NCBI GenBank assembly: GCA_900893395.1
Contig: CAAHFI011331273.1
Span: forward strand, 1-62,814
Reading direction: 5' to 3'
DNA: 62,814 bases
From: Euglena gracilis
Lineage: Eukaryota; Euglenozoa; Euglenophyceae; Euglenales; Euglenaceae
Below the pieces are notes generated by a model that searched no databases, was not told the DNA's origin, and saw only the letters and a list, made by a program, of their open reading frames with translations. Made by a program: the position numbers and the translations under genes. Positions 1 to 5,009 of the stretch are shown in pieces; positions within the stretch are counted from its first letter, which is position 1; each line of letters starts with the position of its first letter.

Positions 1-41
1 CACCGACCCGGACGCGTCGGGATTTCGCGGCAGACATTACC

Positions 42-314
42 ATGCGTGACCTGGGCGTGGAAGTCCCGCCACAGGTCGCAAGGCAGGTACCACCTGTTGG
101 CACTTACACTGCACATTTTCGTGCTCACTCCCCGGATTACCCGAGGAAGAGACGGTGGAAGCCACCTGTCCGGAGTGAACACCCACGTGTGAAAGAAAGT
201 ATTTTTCGATCCCCTGAGCGCATGCCCCGGCGGGATTATCCTGCGCAGGAGCCTGTGTCTCAGTATACCGTCTCTGGGGATATCCCCAGGAGCGCCAAGC
301 CACAGGATCAGTAA
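42..314 (+). CDS. Possible coding stretch, basic proline-rich, unknown
   Basis: This is a 90-codon open frame from an ATG with no recognisable family. The product would be rich in Arg, Pro and Ser, with no hydrophobic core, signal peptide or membrane segment visible. It lies at the window edge, so a true start may be further left. The following text stays open in the same frame from 315 to 851, which makes a coding role for this strand somewhat more likely than chance. A minus-strand frame of similar length covers the same bases and cannot be excluded by length alone. I regard it as weakly supported. Confidence 0.25.
   Translation: MRDLGVEVPPQVARQVPPVGTYTAHFRAHSPDYPRKRRWKPPVRSEHPRVKESIFRSPERMPRRDYPAQEPVSQYTVSGDIPRSAKPQDQ
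274..289 (+). repeat. Hairpin, CTGGGG stem, loop ATAT
   Basis: This is a perfect 16-bp palindrome, CTGGGGATATCCCCAG, seen directly. Confidence 0.6.
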
Positions 315-413
315 TATATCCACCTCAAACCCCACCCACTATACCTGACCCTATTCACGACGTCCTGCGGCGGGAAATCCTCCCCGACGTCTGACTCTGC
401 CCGAAGCGCTCGT

Positions 414-428
414 CCGCGGAAGCCGCGG
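414..428 (+). repeat. Hairpin, CCGCGG stem, loop AAG
   Basis: Six perfect pairs close a 3-nt AAG loop. Another ATGAA-loop hairpin follows at 458-472. Confidence 0.6.
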
Positions 429-437
429 CAGCGCCTC

Positions 438-851
438 GTGCGACCAGTTCCCCCGGCACGGGATGAACCCGTTAACCCGTGGACTGGTCGGCCGTTCGAG
501 ACTGAGGAGGACCGTCAACAGTATGAATATGCTGTGACGATCCAACGACAAATCGCACGTCGCCCCCCTGTTTCCGCTGGCCAGGGATACCCTGCCCGGG
601 CGGAAATGACACGGGAAGAGCGCCAGCAGTATGATGCTGCTGTGTCGGCTCTCACAGGAGTCCCAGCTCCATCACGGTTAAGTCAACCAGCGCGACAGCG
701 GGACGTGGCTGTGGCGGAAGCGCCACCAGCACGACCCACAAGCTCTGCCGCCGGCAAACGTGACCGCGGCCCGGAAAATCTGACGCCGCAGCCACAACGC
801 CGCTCGCCGAGGTCGGAAAATCCGCCCGCGGCGAATGCACGTCGACGCTGA
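438..851 (+). CDS. Arg/Pro-rich coding stretch with duplicated QQY motif
   Basis: This 137-codon frame begins at the first ATG, but the frame is open upstream to position 315, so the true start is unknown. The product is Arg/Pro/Glu-rich and probably disordered. It contains two related segments about 36 residues apart, DRQQYEYAV and ERQQYDAAV. Each is encoded by a stem-loop (518-535 and 624-642), so the protein repeat and the RNA-like hairpin coincide. A DEP tripeptide near residue 9 is encoded by an ATGAA-loop hairpin at 458-472. The family is not recognised. A nucleocapsid-like or RNA-binding disordered protein would fit the composition, but that is inference. Confidence 0.4.
   Translation: MRPVPPARDEPVNPWTGRPFETEEDRQQYEYAVTIQRQIARRPPVSAGQGYPARAEMTREERQQYDAAVSALTGVPAPSRLSQPARQRDVAVAEAPPARPTSSAAGKRDRGPENLTPQPQRRSPRSENPPAANARRR
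458..472 (+). repeat. GGATGAACC-family hairpin 1
   Basis: The stem ACGGG/CCCGT has 5 bp with loop ATGAA. It is the first member of the recurrent GGATGAACC family; here it encodes Asp-Glu-Pro. Confidence 0.65.
518..535 (+). repeat. Hairpin with G.T pair, loop GAAT
   Basis: The stem ACAGTAT/ATGCTGT has seven pairs, one of them T.G, around GAAT. It encodes part of QQYEYAV. Confidence 0.55.
711..726 (+). repeat. Hairpin, GTGGCG stem, loop GAAG
   Basis: Six perfect pairs close a GAAG tetraloop. Confidence 0.6.
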
Positions 852-986
852 GGAGGAAGCTCCGCCAGCGCCCGACGTGACGGCAGAACGGGCACGTCGG
901 GAAACCGACCATCCCCAGTCGCACCGGTTTACTCGAATCGTGGTGATGCTGAGCAGGAATTTGCTCGAACACCAAGCACGGAATCC

Positions 987-1262
987 GTGACTTACCTGTG
1001 TATACAGAAGAAGACCCAGAATACTGGAATATTGGGACCCATATCGGCGACGATAGAATGGCTGTCCAACACGAAGGGCAAGGGTAAAGGAAAAGGCAAG
1101 GGTAAGGGTAAAGGTAAAGGCCAGGAGAAAGGTGGGAAAGCCCCATCTGGGAAAGGCGAAACCCGCTGGACCAGCTCCAGGCAAAGGCGGAAAATCTGCC
1201 GGACCCCGACAGGAAAAGGCGGAAAGCCGCCGACCTTCGAAAACGAAGGATTACGACGTTAA
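987..1262 (+). CDS. Stretch encoding a Lys-Gly repeat
   Basis: This 91-codon frame carries about eight consecutive Lys-Gly dipeptides (residues about 30-46) followed by more Lys/Gly/Arg-rich text. Such basic, flexible runs commonly bind nucleic acids without specific sequence. The repeat is an AAGGGT/AAAGGT-type purine tract. The stretch overlaps another open frame at 1132-1611 whose later part looks more like a folded protein, so only the first half here is likely to matter. No family is recognised. Confidence 0.3.
   Translation: MTYLCIQKKTQNTGILGPISATIEWLSNTKGKGKGKGKGKGKGKGQEKGGKAPSGKGETRWTSSRQRRKICRTPTGKGGKPPTFENEGLRR
1073..1120 (+). repeat. Purine microsatellite, GGGTAA/GGTAAA-like
   Basis: Short imperfect units of AAGGGT, AAAGGT and AAAGGC run head to tail for about 48 bp. 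In one frame they encode alternating Lys and Gly. The superficial likeness to telomeric repeats is not strict, because units vary between 5 and 6 bp of G/A/T with C interruptions. Confidence 0.7.
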
Positions 1263-1611
1263 CCAGGTGTTCGACTACCTGGATGAGATCTGGCCGAAAA
1301 TTGAGAAAATCTCTCAGCAGTACACGCGTGCAGGTAACGTCATCCACCGACCACCGGAAGCGGTGCTCGAAGTGGTACAGGATCGTATGTACGATCACTG
1401 CAACGATTTTTCTACAGTTCTGAACTTCATGTTTGAGGGATACCCTCATTCGAATGAAGTCGTCCTGGACCGGATGCCCGGTTTCTGGGAGCTGTGGTTC
1501 TGGTTGGGATACCCTGCCAGAACTTCGGCATCTTTACTGACCGACGAACGGTCAGTCGTACGTGAACTGTTTGAACATGTCCTGACGATGAAACGTTCGT
1601 CGCACAGTTGA
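1132..1611 (+). CDS. Globular-looking helical stretch, unknown family
   Basis: This frame has 159 codons. The first 40 residues are a Lys/Pro/Gly linker. From about residue 42 the text resembles a folded helical domain with acidic, aromatic and aliphatic residues at helical spacing, including FDYLDEIWPKIEKIS, FEGYPHSNEVVLDRM and FWELWFWLGY. No catalytic motif or known domain is recognised. Hairpins with EKIS-type coding (GAGA-AAA-TCTC near 1302) and at 1381-1396 and 1435-1447 lie inside it without breaking the frame, so hairpin and coding function coexist here. Of all open stretches this one looks most like genuine protein. Confidence 0.45.
   Translation: MGKPHLGKAKPAGPAPGKGGKSAGPRQEKAESRRPSKTKDYDVNQVFDYLDEIWPKIEKISQQYTRAGNVIHRPPEAVLEVVQDRMYDHCNDFSTVLNFMFEGYPHSNEVVLDRMPGFWELWFWLGYPARTSASLLTDERSVVRELFEHVLTMKRSSHS
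1186..1200 (+). repeat. Hairpin with G.T pair, loop AAA
   Basis: The stem GGCGGA/TCTGCC has six pairs, one G.T, around AAA. A second GGCGG stem with loop AAAG follows at 1218-1231. Confidence 0.55.
1381..1396 (+). repeat. Hairpin, GATCGT stem, loop ATGT
   Basis: Six perfect pairs, inside the helical coding-like stretch 1132-1611. Confidence 0.6.
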
Positions 1612-1643
1612 AGGAAATCTTCAACCACATGTATTCGTCAGCG

Positions 1644-1659
1644 CACTGGGAATCCAGTG
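1644..1659 (+). repeat. Hairpin, CACTGG stem, loop GAAT
   Basis: Six perfect pairs close a GAAT loop. Confidence 0.6.
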
Positions 1660-1705
1660 GAAGTATTACCCCCTGCCGGAGAAACTCCAGGTGCAGGCTG
1701 CGGTA

Positions 1706-1855
1706 ATGTTCACGAACAACCTCCAAGTATTCTTGGATAGCATGTATGGCATGCTGTTCAAGGTACTGGACGTGGACCTCGCCTATCCTCAACGATACAA
1801 GCTGGAATGCCAGTTTTGCAAAGAGCAACACATTGTTGATTTCTGGGGTTTCTGA
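1706..1855 (+). CDS. Short coding-like stretch with Cys-x2-Cys-x3-His
   Basis: This is a 49-codon open stretch from ATG 1706 to TGA 1853-1855. It reads as natural protein: a hydrophobic/aromatic helix-like first half (FLDSMYGMLFKVLDVDLAY) and an ending with CQFCKEQH, a Cys-x2-Cys-x3-His arrangement that could hold half of a metal site. The frame is open a little upstream of the ATG. Two back-to-back hairpins (1723-1736 and 1739-1755) lie inside it. No family assigned. Confidence 0.35.
   Translation: MFTNNLQVFLDSMYGMLFKVLDVDLAYPQRYKLECQFCKEQHIVDFWGF
1723..1755 (+). repeat. Two back-to-back hairpins
   Basis: The stem CCAAG with loop TATT (1723-1736) is followed two bases later by the stem AGCATG with loop TATGG (1739-1755). 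Confidence 0.6.
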
Positions 1856-1857
1856 GC

Positions 1858-2073
1858 GTGGAAAAGCCTCCGACTGCCGAGAATGCCGGCAGCCCCACTG
1901 ACCAGGAGATTCTCCTGCATCAGTGCCGAAAGCCCCAGATCGGAACGCAAGATCGAAAGGTGCTGAAACAGCACCGGCAGAAAATATTTCTGCTTCAACA
2001 ATACTGGCACAGGGCGTGGATTACCTACGTCCTGGAGGTGTACATATTATTTCCTGGAGTACATGACCACTGA
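1858..2073 (+). CDS. Coding-like stretch ending in an aromatic helix
   Basis: This 71-codon frame uses a GTG as first codon. Its later half is rich in Gln, Trp, Tyr and aliphatics (LLQQYWHRAWITYVLEVYILF) and looks protein-like, possibly an amphipathic or membrane-associated helix, though it is too short and charged at its start to call a transmembrane segment. It contains the paired 7-bp hairpins at 1959-1993. The family is unknown. Confidence 0.3.
   Translation: MEKPPTAENAGSPTDQEILLHQCRKPQIGTQDRKVLKQHRQKIFLLQQYWHRAWITYVLEVYILFPGVHDH
1903..1917 (+). repeat. Hairpin, CAGGAG stem, loop ATT
   Basis: Six perfect pairs close a 3-nt ATT loop. Confidence 0.6.
1959..1993 (+). repeat. Two back-to-back 7-bp hairpins
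   Basis: The stem GGTGCTG with loop AAA (1959-1975) and the stem GCAGAAA with loop ATA (1977-1993) are separated by a single base. Both are perfect. Confidence 0.7.
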
Positions 2074-2144
2074 TGTGATATTCACAGGAAGTGGTTACCT
2101 CGGGGATACACCGAGGAAGAAGCCAGACCGATGACCAAGACCGA

Positions 2145-2161
2145 CGCAGGATGAACCTGCG
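2145..2161 (+). repeat. GGATGAACC-family hairpin 2
   Basis: The stem CGCAGG/CCTGCG has six perfect pairs with loop ATGAA. The most protein-like frame here reads Met-Asn-Leu rather than Asp-Glu-Pro, so the motif is not a protein-level repeat. Confidence 0.65.
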
Positions 2162-2392
2162 GCCGGACTGGTACGAGGCCGAAATCGGTCTTCCGAAGCA
2201 CATGGAAACCAGTTCGGGAATATCCTGATCTGGGAAGATTTCCAGTCCTTCTACGCAGCAGACGTGGAAAAACAGCCACGTTATGCCTTGCCGCTGCCAG
2301 CTTCCTGGAAGACACAGGAGAACGTGGCATGAGCTGGGATCGGCGATGCAGTGGGAAGACCTCTGCCGTAACAATGAGGACGAGCCAGAGCC

Positions 2393-2413
2393 CTTACCCG
2401 GAAGCTGGGTAAG
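2393..2413 (+). repeat. Hairpin, CTTACCC stem, 7-nt loop
   Basis: Seven perfect pairs close the loop GGAAGCT. Confidence 0.6.
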
Positions 2414-2441
2414 ACCGTCATGGCCACCCCATATCCCAACT

Positions 2442-2480
2442 CTGACAGGAGCGAAAGTATTAGCTTTTTCCGCCTGTCAG
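2442..2480 (+). repeat. Long hairpin, 8-bp outer stem
   Basis: CTGACAGG at 2442-2449 pairs perfectly with CCTGTCAG at 2473-2480. The 23-nt interior contains a further AAAG/CTTT pairing. It is the largest stem-loop of the field. Confidence 0.6.
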
Positions 2481-2490
2481 ACGCACAGGG

Positions 2491-3126
2491 GTGCTACAGA
2501 ACCGGGGAAGACCCGCGTTCTGCAGCACAGCTACACACGAGGACTCACCTCCGGAAGCGGAGGAGACGGAAGAAGTGGTCCCAATGGCCGAGGATGAACC
2601 TCAGCCCGCGGAACCTCCGGCACGGGAAACCCGTAGCCCATCGGTTGTGATGCTGGACACTGTGGCGGAAACCGCCCAGCGCCCGGGATCACCGACAGGT
2701 GAAATGACGCCTGTCCCACTGTCACCATCCTCACCGGGTACGCCAGGAGGACCGACCCCTCCGCGGGAAAACCCGCCGGAGACGGTAACCCATACGCCTG
2801 AGGTATTACGCCTCAAGCTTCCTGTCCCCGGGGAAATCCCGACGACAGAGGAGCCAGTGGAGGAGCCCACTTCAGGGGAAGGACCTGAACGGCGCCCCTC
2901 ACTGGGCGGACGTGTACTCGGCGGTTTGCGATCACTGATCGCAGTTGTCACCCCACGTGGCACTGCGGCTAGTTCTTCCACTGCTGTGGCGGAAACTGCC
3001 CAGCCAACGGACGAAACAACTGAAGTTGCAGCCATGGAGGAGGATGAACCTCCCCCAATGGCCACGCCACCGCCGGTGTCGGAAACGACACGGACGGAGG
3101 CGAACCAACGGCAATGTCAGTGGTGA
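2491..3126 (+). CDS. Pro/Glu/Thr/Ser-rich disordered stretch
   Basis: This is the longest plus-strand frame of the left tract at 211 codons, from a CTG-type or nearby start at the left. The product is low-complexity and acidic, dominated by Pro, Glu, Thr, Ser and Ala, with DEP motifs near residues 35 and 188 and a duplicated VAETAQ segment (near residues 58 and 165). The only order-prone part is GGRVLGGLRSLIAVV near residue 142. Composition suggests a disordered linker. The duplicated segment is encoded over the hairpins at 2664-2676 and 2988-3000, the second of which carries a G.T pair. A minus-strand frame (2601-3065) mirrors it but is Gly/Ser/Val filler typical of an antisense shadow. Confidence 0.4.
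   Translation: MLQNRGRPAFCSTATHEDSPPEAEETEEVVPMAEDEPQPAEPPARETRSPSVVMLDTVAETAQRPGSPTGEMTPVPLSPSSPGTPGGPTPPRENPPETVTHTPEVLRLKLPVPGEIPTTEEPVEEPTSGEGPERRPSLGGRVLGGLRSLIAVVTPRGTAASSSTAVAETAQPTDETTEVAAMEEDEPPPMATPPPVSETTRTEANQRQCQW
2548..2563 (+). repeat. Hairpin, CCTCCG stem, loop GAAG
   Basis: Six perfect pairs close a GAAG tetraloop. The family hairpin at 2590-2602 (GAGG, ATGAA) follows. Confidence 0.6.
2927..2943 (+). repeat. Hairpin, TGCGATC stem, loop ACT
   Basis: Seven perfect pairs, extendable by a T.G pair at 2926/2944. Confidence 0.6.
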
Positions 3127-3493
3127 TAGACTACCCGCGCCAGTGCAGGATGAACCTGCATTAGCACCGGTAGCGGCATCAGAGGCACGGGATGAGCCCG
3201 TACCCCCACACAGCGGCACTGCACCGAAGCGTGCGGGCACACGGACACCGGCACCTGAAAAACAGGCTGCACGGACATCCATGCCCCCACCACAGACTCA
3301 GCCAACGCGAAGTGCAGCGGCGACGCCACACCACACCGTCCCCACGGCTGCTCCTGGGAAACCCACGAGCGCAGCGAAGGAACGCGTAGGGCGACCCTCA
3401 GCTCGGGAAACCCCTGCTGAAGGTCAACGACGCTCGTGTCGGGGAAAAGACCCCCGGCCCAGCCGTCCCACGCACCTGGTCAAGCAAGCGTGA
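2945..3493 (+). CDS. Pro/Ala/Thr-rich linker-like stretch
   Basis: This 182-codon frame overlaps the preceding one in another phase. Only the part after about 3,127 looks coding: it is rich in Pro, Ala, Thr, Arg and Lys, with two DEP motifs encoded by the ATGAA-loop hairpin at 3144-3160 and the ATGAG-loop hairpin at 3187-3201. The product would be basic and disordered. No domain is seen. Confidence 0.3.
   Translation: MSPHVALRLVLPLLWRKLPSQRTKQLKLQPWRRMNLPQWPRHRRCRKRHGRRRTNGNVSGDRLPAPVQDEPALAPVAASEARDEPVPPHSGTAPKRAGTRTPAPEKQAARTSMPPPQTQPTRSAAATPHHTVPTAAPGKPTSAAKERVGRPSARETPAEGQRRSCRGKDPRPSRPTHLVKQA
3039..3053 (+). repeat. GGATGAACC-family hairpin 4
   Basis: The stem GGAGG/CCTCC has loop ATGAA and encodes Asp-Glu-Pro. 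Member 3 of the family is at 2590-2602. Confidence 0.65.
3076..3091 (+). repeat. Hairpin, GTGTCG stem, GAAA tetraloop
   Basis: Six perfect pairs close GAAA, a GNRA-type tetraloop sequence. Confidence 0.65.
3144..3201 (+). repeat. GGATGAACC-family hairpins 5 and 6
   Basis: The stem TGCAGG with loop ATGAA lies at 3144-3160 and the stem ACGGG with loop ATGAG at 3187-3201. Both encode Asp-Glu-Pro in one frame. Confidence 0.65.
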
Positions 3494-3844
3494 CGCCGAA
3501 CGGCGACCCTCGGATGCTCCGGAAAGCGGAAGTCCGAAGGCCCCGGCCAAATCAAAGCCCGGTGCCGCGCCTTGCAAACCCTCACCTAAGACAGGTGATC
3601 AGCCCCCACCGAAAGGCGGTGGTGGTGCTGGAGGCCAGGGTGCATCTTCTTCTCGAGGATTAGCCTCGGGAGGAGGATTCACACAGGTCACATCATCCGG
3701 CTATGGGAAAACTCACAGCCGAAACCACCTACGAAGGGGCAGGGAAAATCCCGCGCCTCTACGACTAACACCTTCGGAAGGCGAAGTTGTCATCGACTGG
3801 AATATGACTCAGGATGATGAGACTCATGACCTGAAAAACAGTAC
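3494..3844 (+). other. Hairpin-rich stretch with weak coding signal
   Basis: This interval holds hairpins at 3582-3598, 3606-3622, 3654-3668 and 3772-3786. A short acidic open stretch near 3,771-3,848 (text such as EGEVVIDWNMTQDDE) ends in a TGA at 3846-3848 that overlaps the ATG of the next frame as ATGA. Otherwise nothing recognisable. Confidence 0.35.
3582..3622 (+). repeat. Two adjacent 6-bp hairpins
   Basis: The stem TCACCT with loop AAGAC (3582-3598) and the stem CCACCG with loop AAAGG (3606-3622) are both perfect. Confidence 0.6.
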
Positions 3845-4357
3845 ATGATGATCGAACACAAGCTGCGAACAGACCAATGCCTCAATCGGTGGATTGAACC
3901 ACTGTTCTGTCAAGGACGGAAATGGTCCTTTGACCAGAATGTCACCTGGAATTATTACAATTCCAGATCACCACGTGTTTTGGCCCAATACTTCGGCGAG
4001 GAATTCCTCGTCGACAGAACATCGGAAAACCGATTTGTGTGGCTCTGCACTGTTTGCCACAGGATGTACAACAGTGCCCCTGACTTGGGATTACCCCTCG
4101 TCCATGTGTGCAACCCTGTGGATCGGAAATCGTTCCACAAGGATATGTACATACCCAACTGTGCCGCCTTGGTATGTGCCAAGTGCGTGGACAGTTGGAC
4201 CCACAAGCACAATTTTGCTACACGGAACGAGATGGTACGAATGTACCAGTACTCTGCGTCAACTGCCTGCGAGGTACCTTCTGGCACACTGCGGAAGGCG
4301 CAGTTCGCACAATCGTGCCGAGTGCCGAGAAGCCACTGGAGGAATACTCCACCTTGA
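3845..4357 (+). CDS. Cys/His-rich putative zinc-binding protein stretch
   Basis: This frame has 170 codons from ATG 3845, which overlaps an upstream stop as ATGA. About 125 N-terminal residues read as a folded protein. Potential metal ligands are C68-x2-C71 with H72, H87-x-C89, C106-x4-C111-x2-C114 and H120-x-H122. The two Cys-x2-Cys pairs 39 residues apart resemble the general layout of zinc ribbons, RING-like or treble-clef folds, but the spacing matches no specific family I can name. Text after about residue 135 is less protein-like. Hairpins 3946-3966, 3997-4010, 4021-4034, 4117-4139, 4168-4183 and 4233-4248 all lie within the frame. Confidence 0.45.
   Translation: MMIEHKLRTDQCLNRWIEPLFCQGRKWSFDQNVTWNYYNSRSPRVLAQYFGEEFLVDRTSENRFVWLCTVCHRMYNSAPDLGLPLVHVCNPVDRKSFHKDMYIPNCAALVCAKCVDSWTHKHNFATRNEMVRMYQYSASTACEVPSGTLRKAQFAQSCRVPRSHWRNTPP
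3946..3966 (+). repeat. 8-bp hairpin, loop ATTAC
   Basis: CTGGAATT pairs perfectly with AATTCCAG around ATTAC. It lies inside the Cys/His frame without breaking it. Confidence 0.7.
4233..4248 (+). repeat. Hairpin, TGGTAC stem, loop GAAT
   Basis: Six perfect pairs close a GAAT loop. Confidence 0.6.
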
Positions 4358-4371
4358 ACAAAAGTTCAAGG
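4352..4371 (+). repeat. 8-bp hairpin, loop AAAA
   Basis: CCTTGAAC pairs perfectly with GTTCAAGG around AAAA. The stop codon of the Cys/His frame (4355-4357) falls in its left arm. Confidence 0.7.
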
Positions 4372-4413
4372 ACGCCTTCAAGTATGCAACCTCAAGCTTG
4401 ACGACTACCGCCA

Positions 4414-4430
4414 CACGGGAATGGCCCGTG
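4414..4430 (+). repeat. Hairpin, CACGGG stem, loop AATGG
   Basis: Six perfect pairs close the loop AATGG. Confidence 0.6.
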
Positions 4431-4431
4431 G

Positions 4432-4956
4432 GTGGCAGATCGACAGTGGGCGATACGCCTCGCTGCTGAGGAAGCAGGGGTAAGATTACCTTACCTCTGG
4501 GAGACAGCGGACAGGGAAAAGATACTTTTCCGCCTGTTCACAACCCAGGACCGAAACGGTCGCTGGTGCCTACCACAATGGCCACCCGAAAAACACGGGA
4601 TGACCTGGAAGGACTGGCTAGGGGCCGTATTGCGACCCCATACAGTCCGGGCGGAATGCGCCTATCACGTTCCCATCGACTTCCACCCGGGGAATGCCCG
4701 CAGGTGTCAGCCAATCACCCTCGGAGAAACTACTTCATCTGGCCAGCGACTTTGCCCAGGAAATTCTGGGAGAAGCTGCAGTGGTTTCTCGCGGAAAGAG
4801 CGAGTGCCACCAAGCAGACAGTACCCGAAGGATGGGTTCGGGACTGGATCGCACCTGATTTCGACTACGACTCGCCGAAACCTGGCTTGTCGACAGGCCA
4901 CAGCCACCACAATTCCAGATGGTCCTTGTGGAAGATCCCTTGGACTCCCGCCATGA
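4432..4956 (+). CDS. Trp-rich coding-like stretch, unknown
   Basis: This is a 174-codon frame. The first 85-90 residues look like genuine protein (RQWAIRLAAEEAGVRLPYLW, REKILFRLFTTQDRNGRWCL, WKDWLGAVL), with charged and aromatic residues and no recognised motif. The remainder is Ser/Gly/Arg filler and probably not translated in this phase. The 10-bp stem at 4475-4499 lies near its start. Confidence 0.35.
   Translation: MADRQWAIRLAAEEAGVRLPYLWETADREKILFRLFTTQDRNGRWCLPQWPPEKHGMTWKDWLGAVLRPHTVRAECAYHVPIDFHPGNARRCQPITLGETTSSGQRLCPGNSGRSCSGFSRKERVPPSRQYPKDGFGTGSHLISTTTRRNLACRQATATTIPDGPCGRSLGLPP
4475..4499 (+). repeat. 10-pair hairpin, loop ATTAC
   Basis: CAGGGGTAAG pairs with CTTACCTCTG. Nine pairs are Watson-Crick and one is G.T; the loop is ATTAC. 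It is among the longest stems of the field. Confidence 0.7.
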
Positions 4957-5009
4957 CTATTGGCGGCTGGAGCGGATGTAATGCCGAAAGGCATTACCAA
5001 GCCATGTAA
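4566..5009 (+). CDS. Alternative-frame coding-like stretch
   Basis: This 147-codon frame overlaps the previous entry in another phase. Its middle (about residues 55-105) is protein-like and Trp-rich, for example FIWPATLPRKFWEKLQWFL and EGWVRDWIAPDFDYD. The early part is probably not coding. No family is recognised. Confidence 0.25.
   Translation: MPTTMATRKTRDDLEGLARGRIATPYSPGGMRLSRSHRLPPGECPQVSANHPRRNYFIWPATLPRKFWEKLQWFLAERASATKQTVPEGWVRDWIAPDFDYDSPKPGLSTGHSHHNSRWSLWKIPWTPAMTIGGWSGCNAERHYQAM
4859..4981 (+). CDS. Open stretch ending at the TAATG overlap
   Basis: This 40-codon stretch has no ATG of its own at the left. It reads as a protein C-terminus (LAETWLVD, then MVLVEDPLDSRHDYWRLERM) and stops at TAA 4979-4981. 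The stop shares its last A with the ATG of the next frame. Because it is short, the call rests on the protein-like text and on the stop/start geometry. Confidence 0.35.
   Translation, partial: FRLRLAETWLVDRPQPPQFQMVLVEDPLDSRHDYWRLERM
4978..4997 (+). promoter_or_regulatory. GAAA hairpin enclosing a TAATG stop/start
   Basis: GTAATGCC pairs perfectly with GGCATTAC around GAAA (8 bp). The left arm contains TAA 4979-4981 overlapping ATG 4981-4983. In plus-strand RNA the stop/start would sit in the base of the stem. UAAUG overlaps are known to allow termination-coupled reinitiation in several viral and retroelement RNAs. That this one does so is inference. Confidence 0.5.

Larger units (their letters stand above)
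2074..2490 (+). other. Stretch without a convincing gene; strong hairpins
   Basis: No single frame here is convincing, although scattered plus-strand text (for example MNLRPDWYEAEIGLPKHME near 2,150-2,210) is protein-like. It carries several of the longer stems: 2098-2116, 2145-2161, 2393-2413 and the 8-bp stem at 2442-2480. Confidence 0.4.

Noticed and set aside
1073-1120. Interstitial telomere repeat
   Set aside because: GGGTAA-like units are irregular and encode a Lys-Gly run; no stretch of exact telomeric repeats.
652-1449. 265-codon minus-strand frame
   Set aside because: It is antisense to plus-strand text with better protein character and includes low-complexity filler from the Lys-Gly repeat. 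Hairpin polarity also favours the plus strand.
2601-3065. 154-codon minus-strand frame
   Set aside because: Gly/Ser/Val-rich antisense shadow of the Pro/Glu/Thr-rich plus-strand frame.
3946-3966. Target-site or transposon inverted ends
   Set aside because: The inverted repeats are closed by 3-6 nt loops, so they cannot be the ends of an inserted element.
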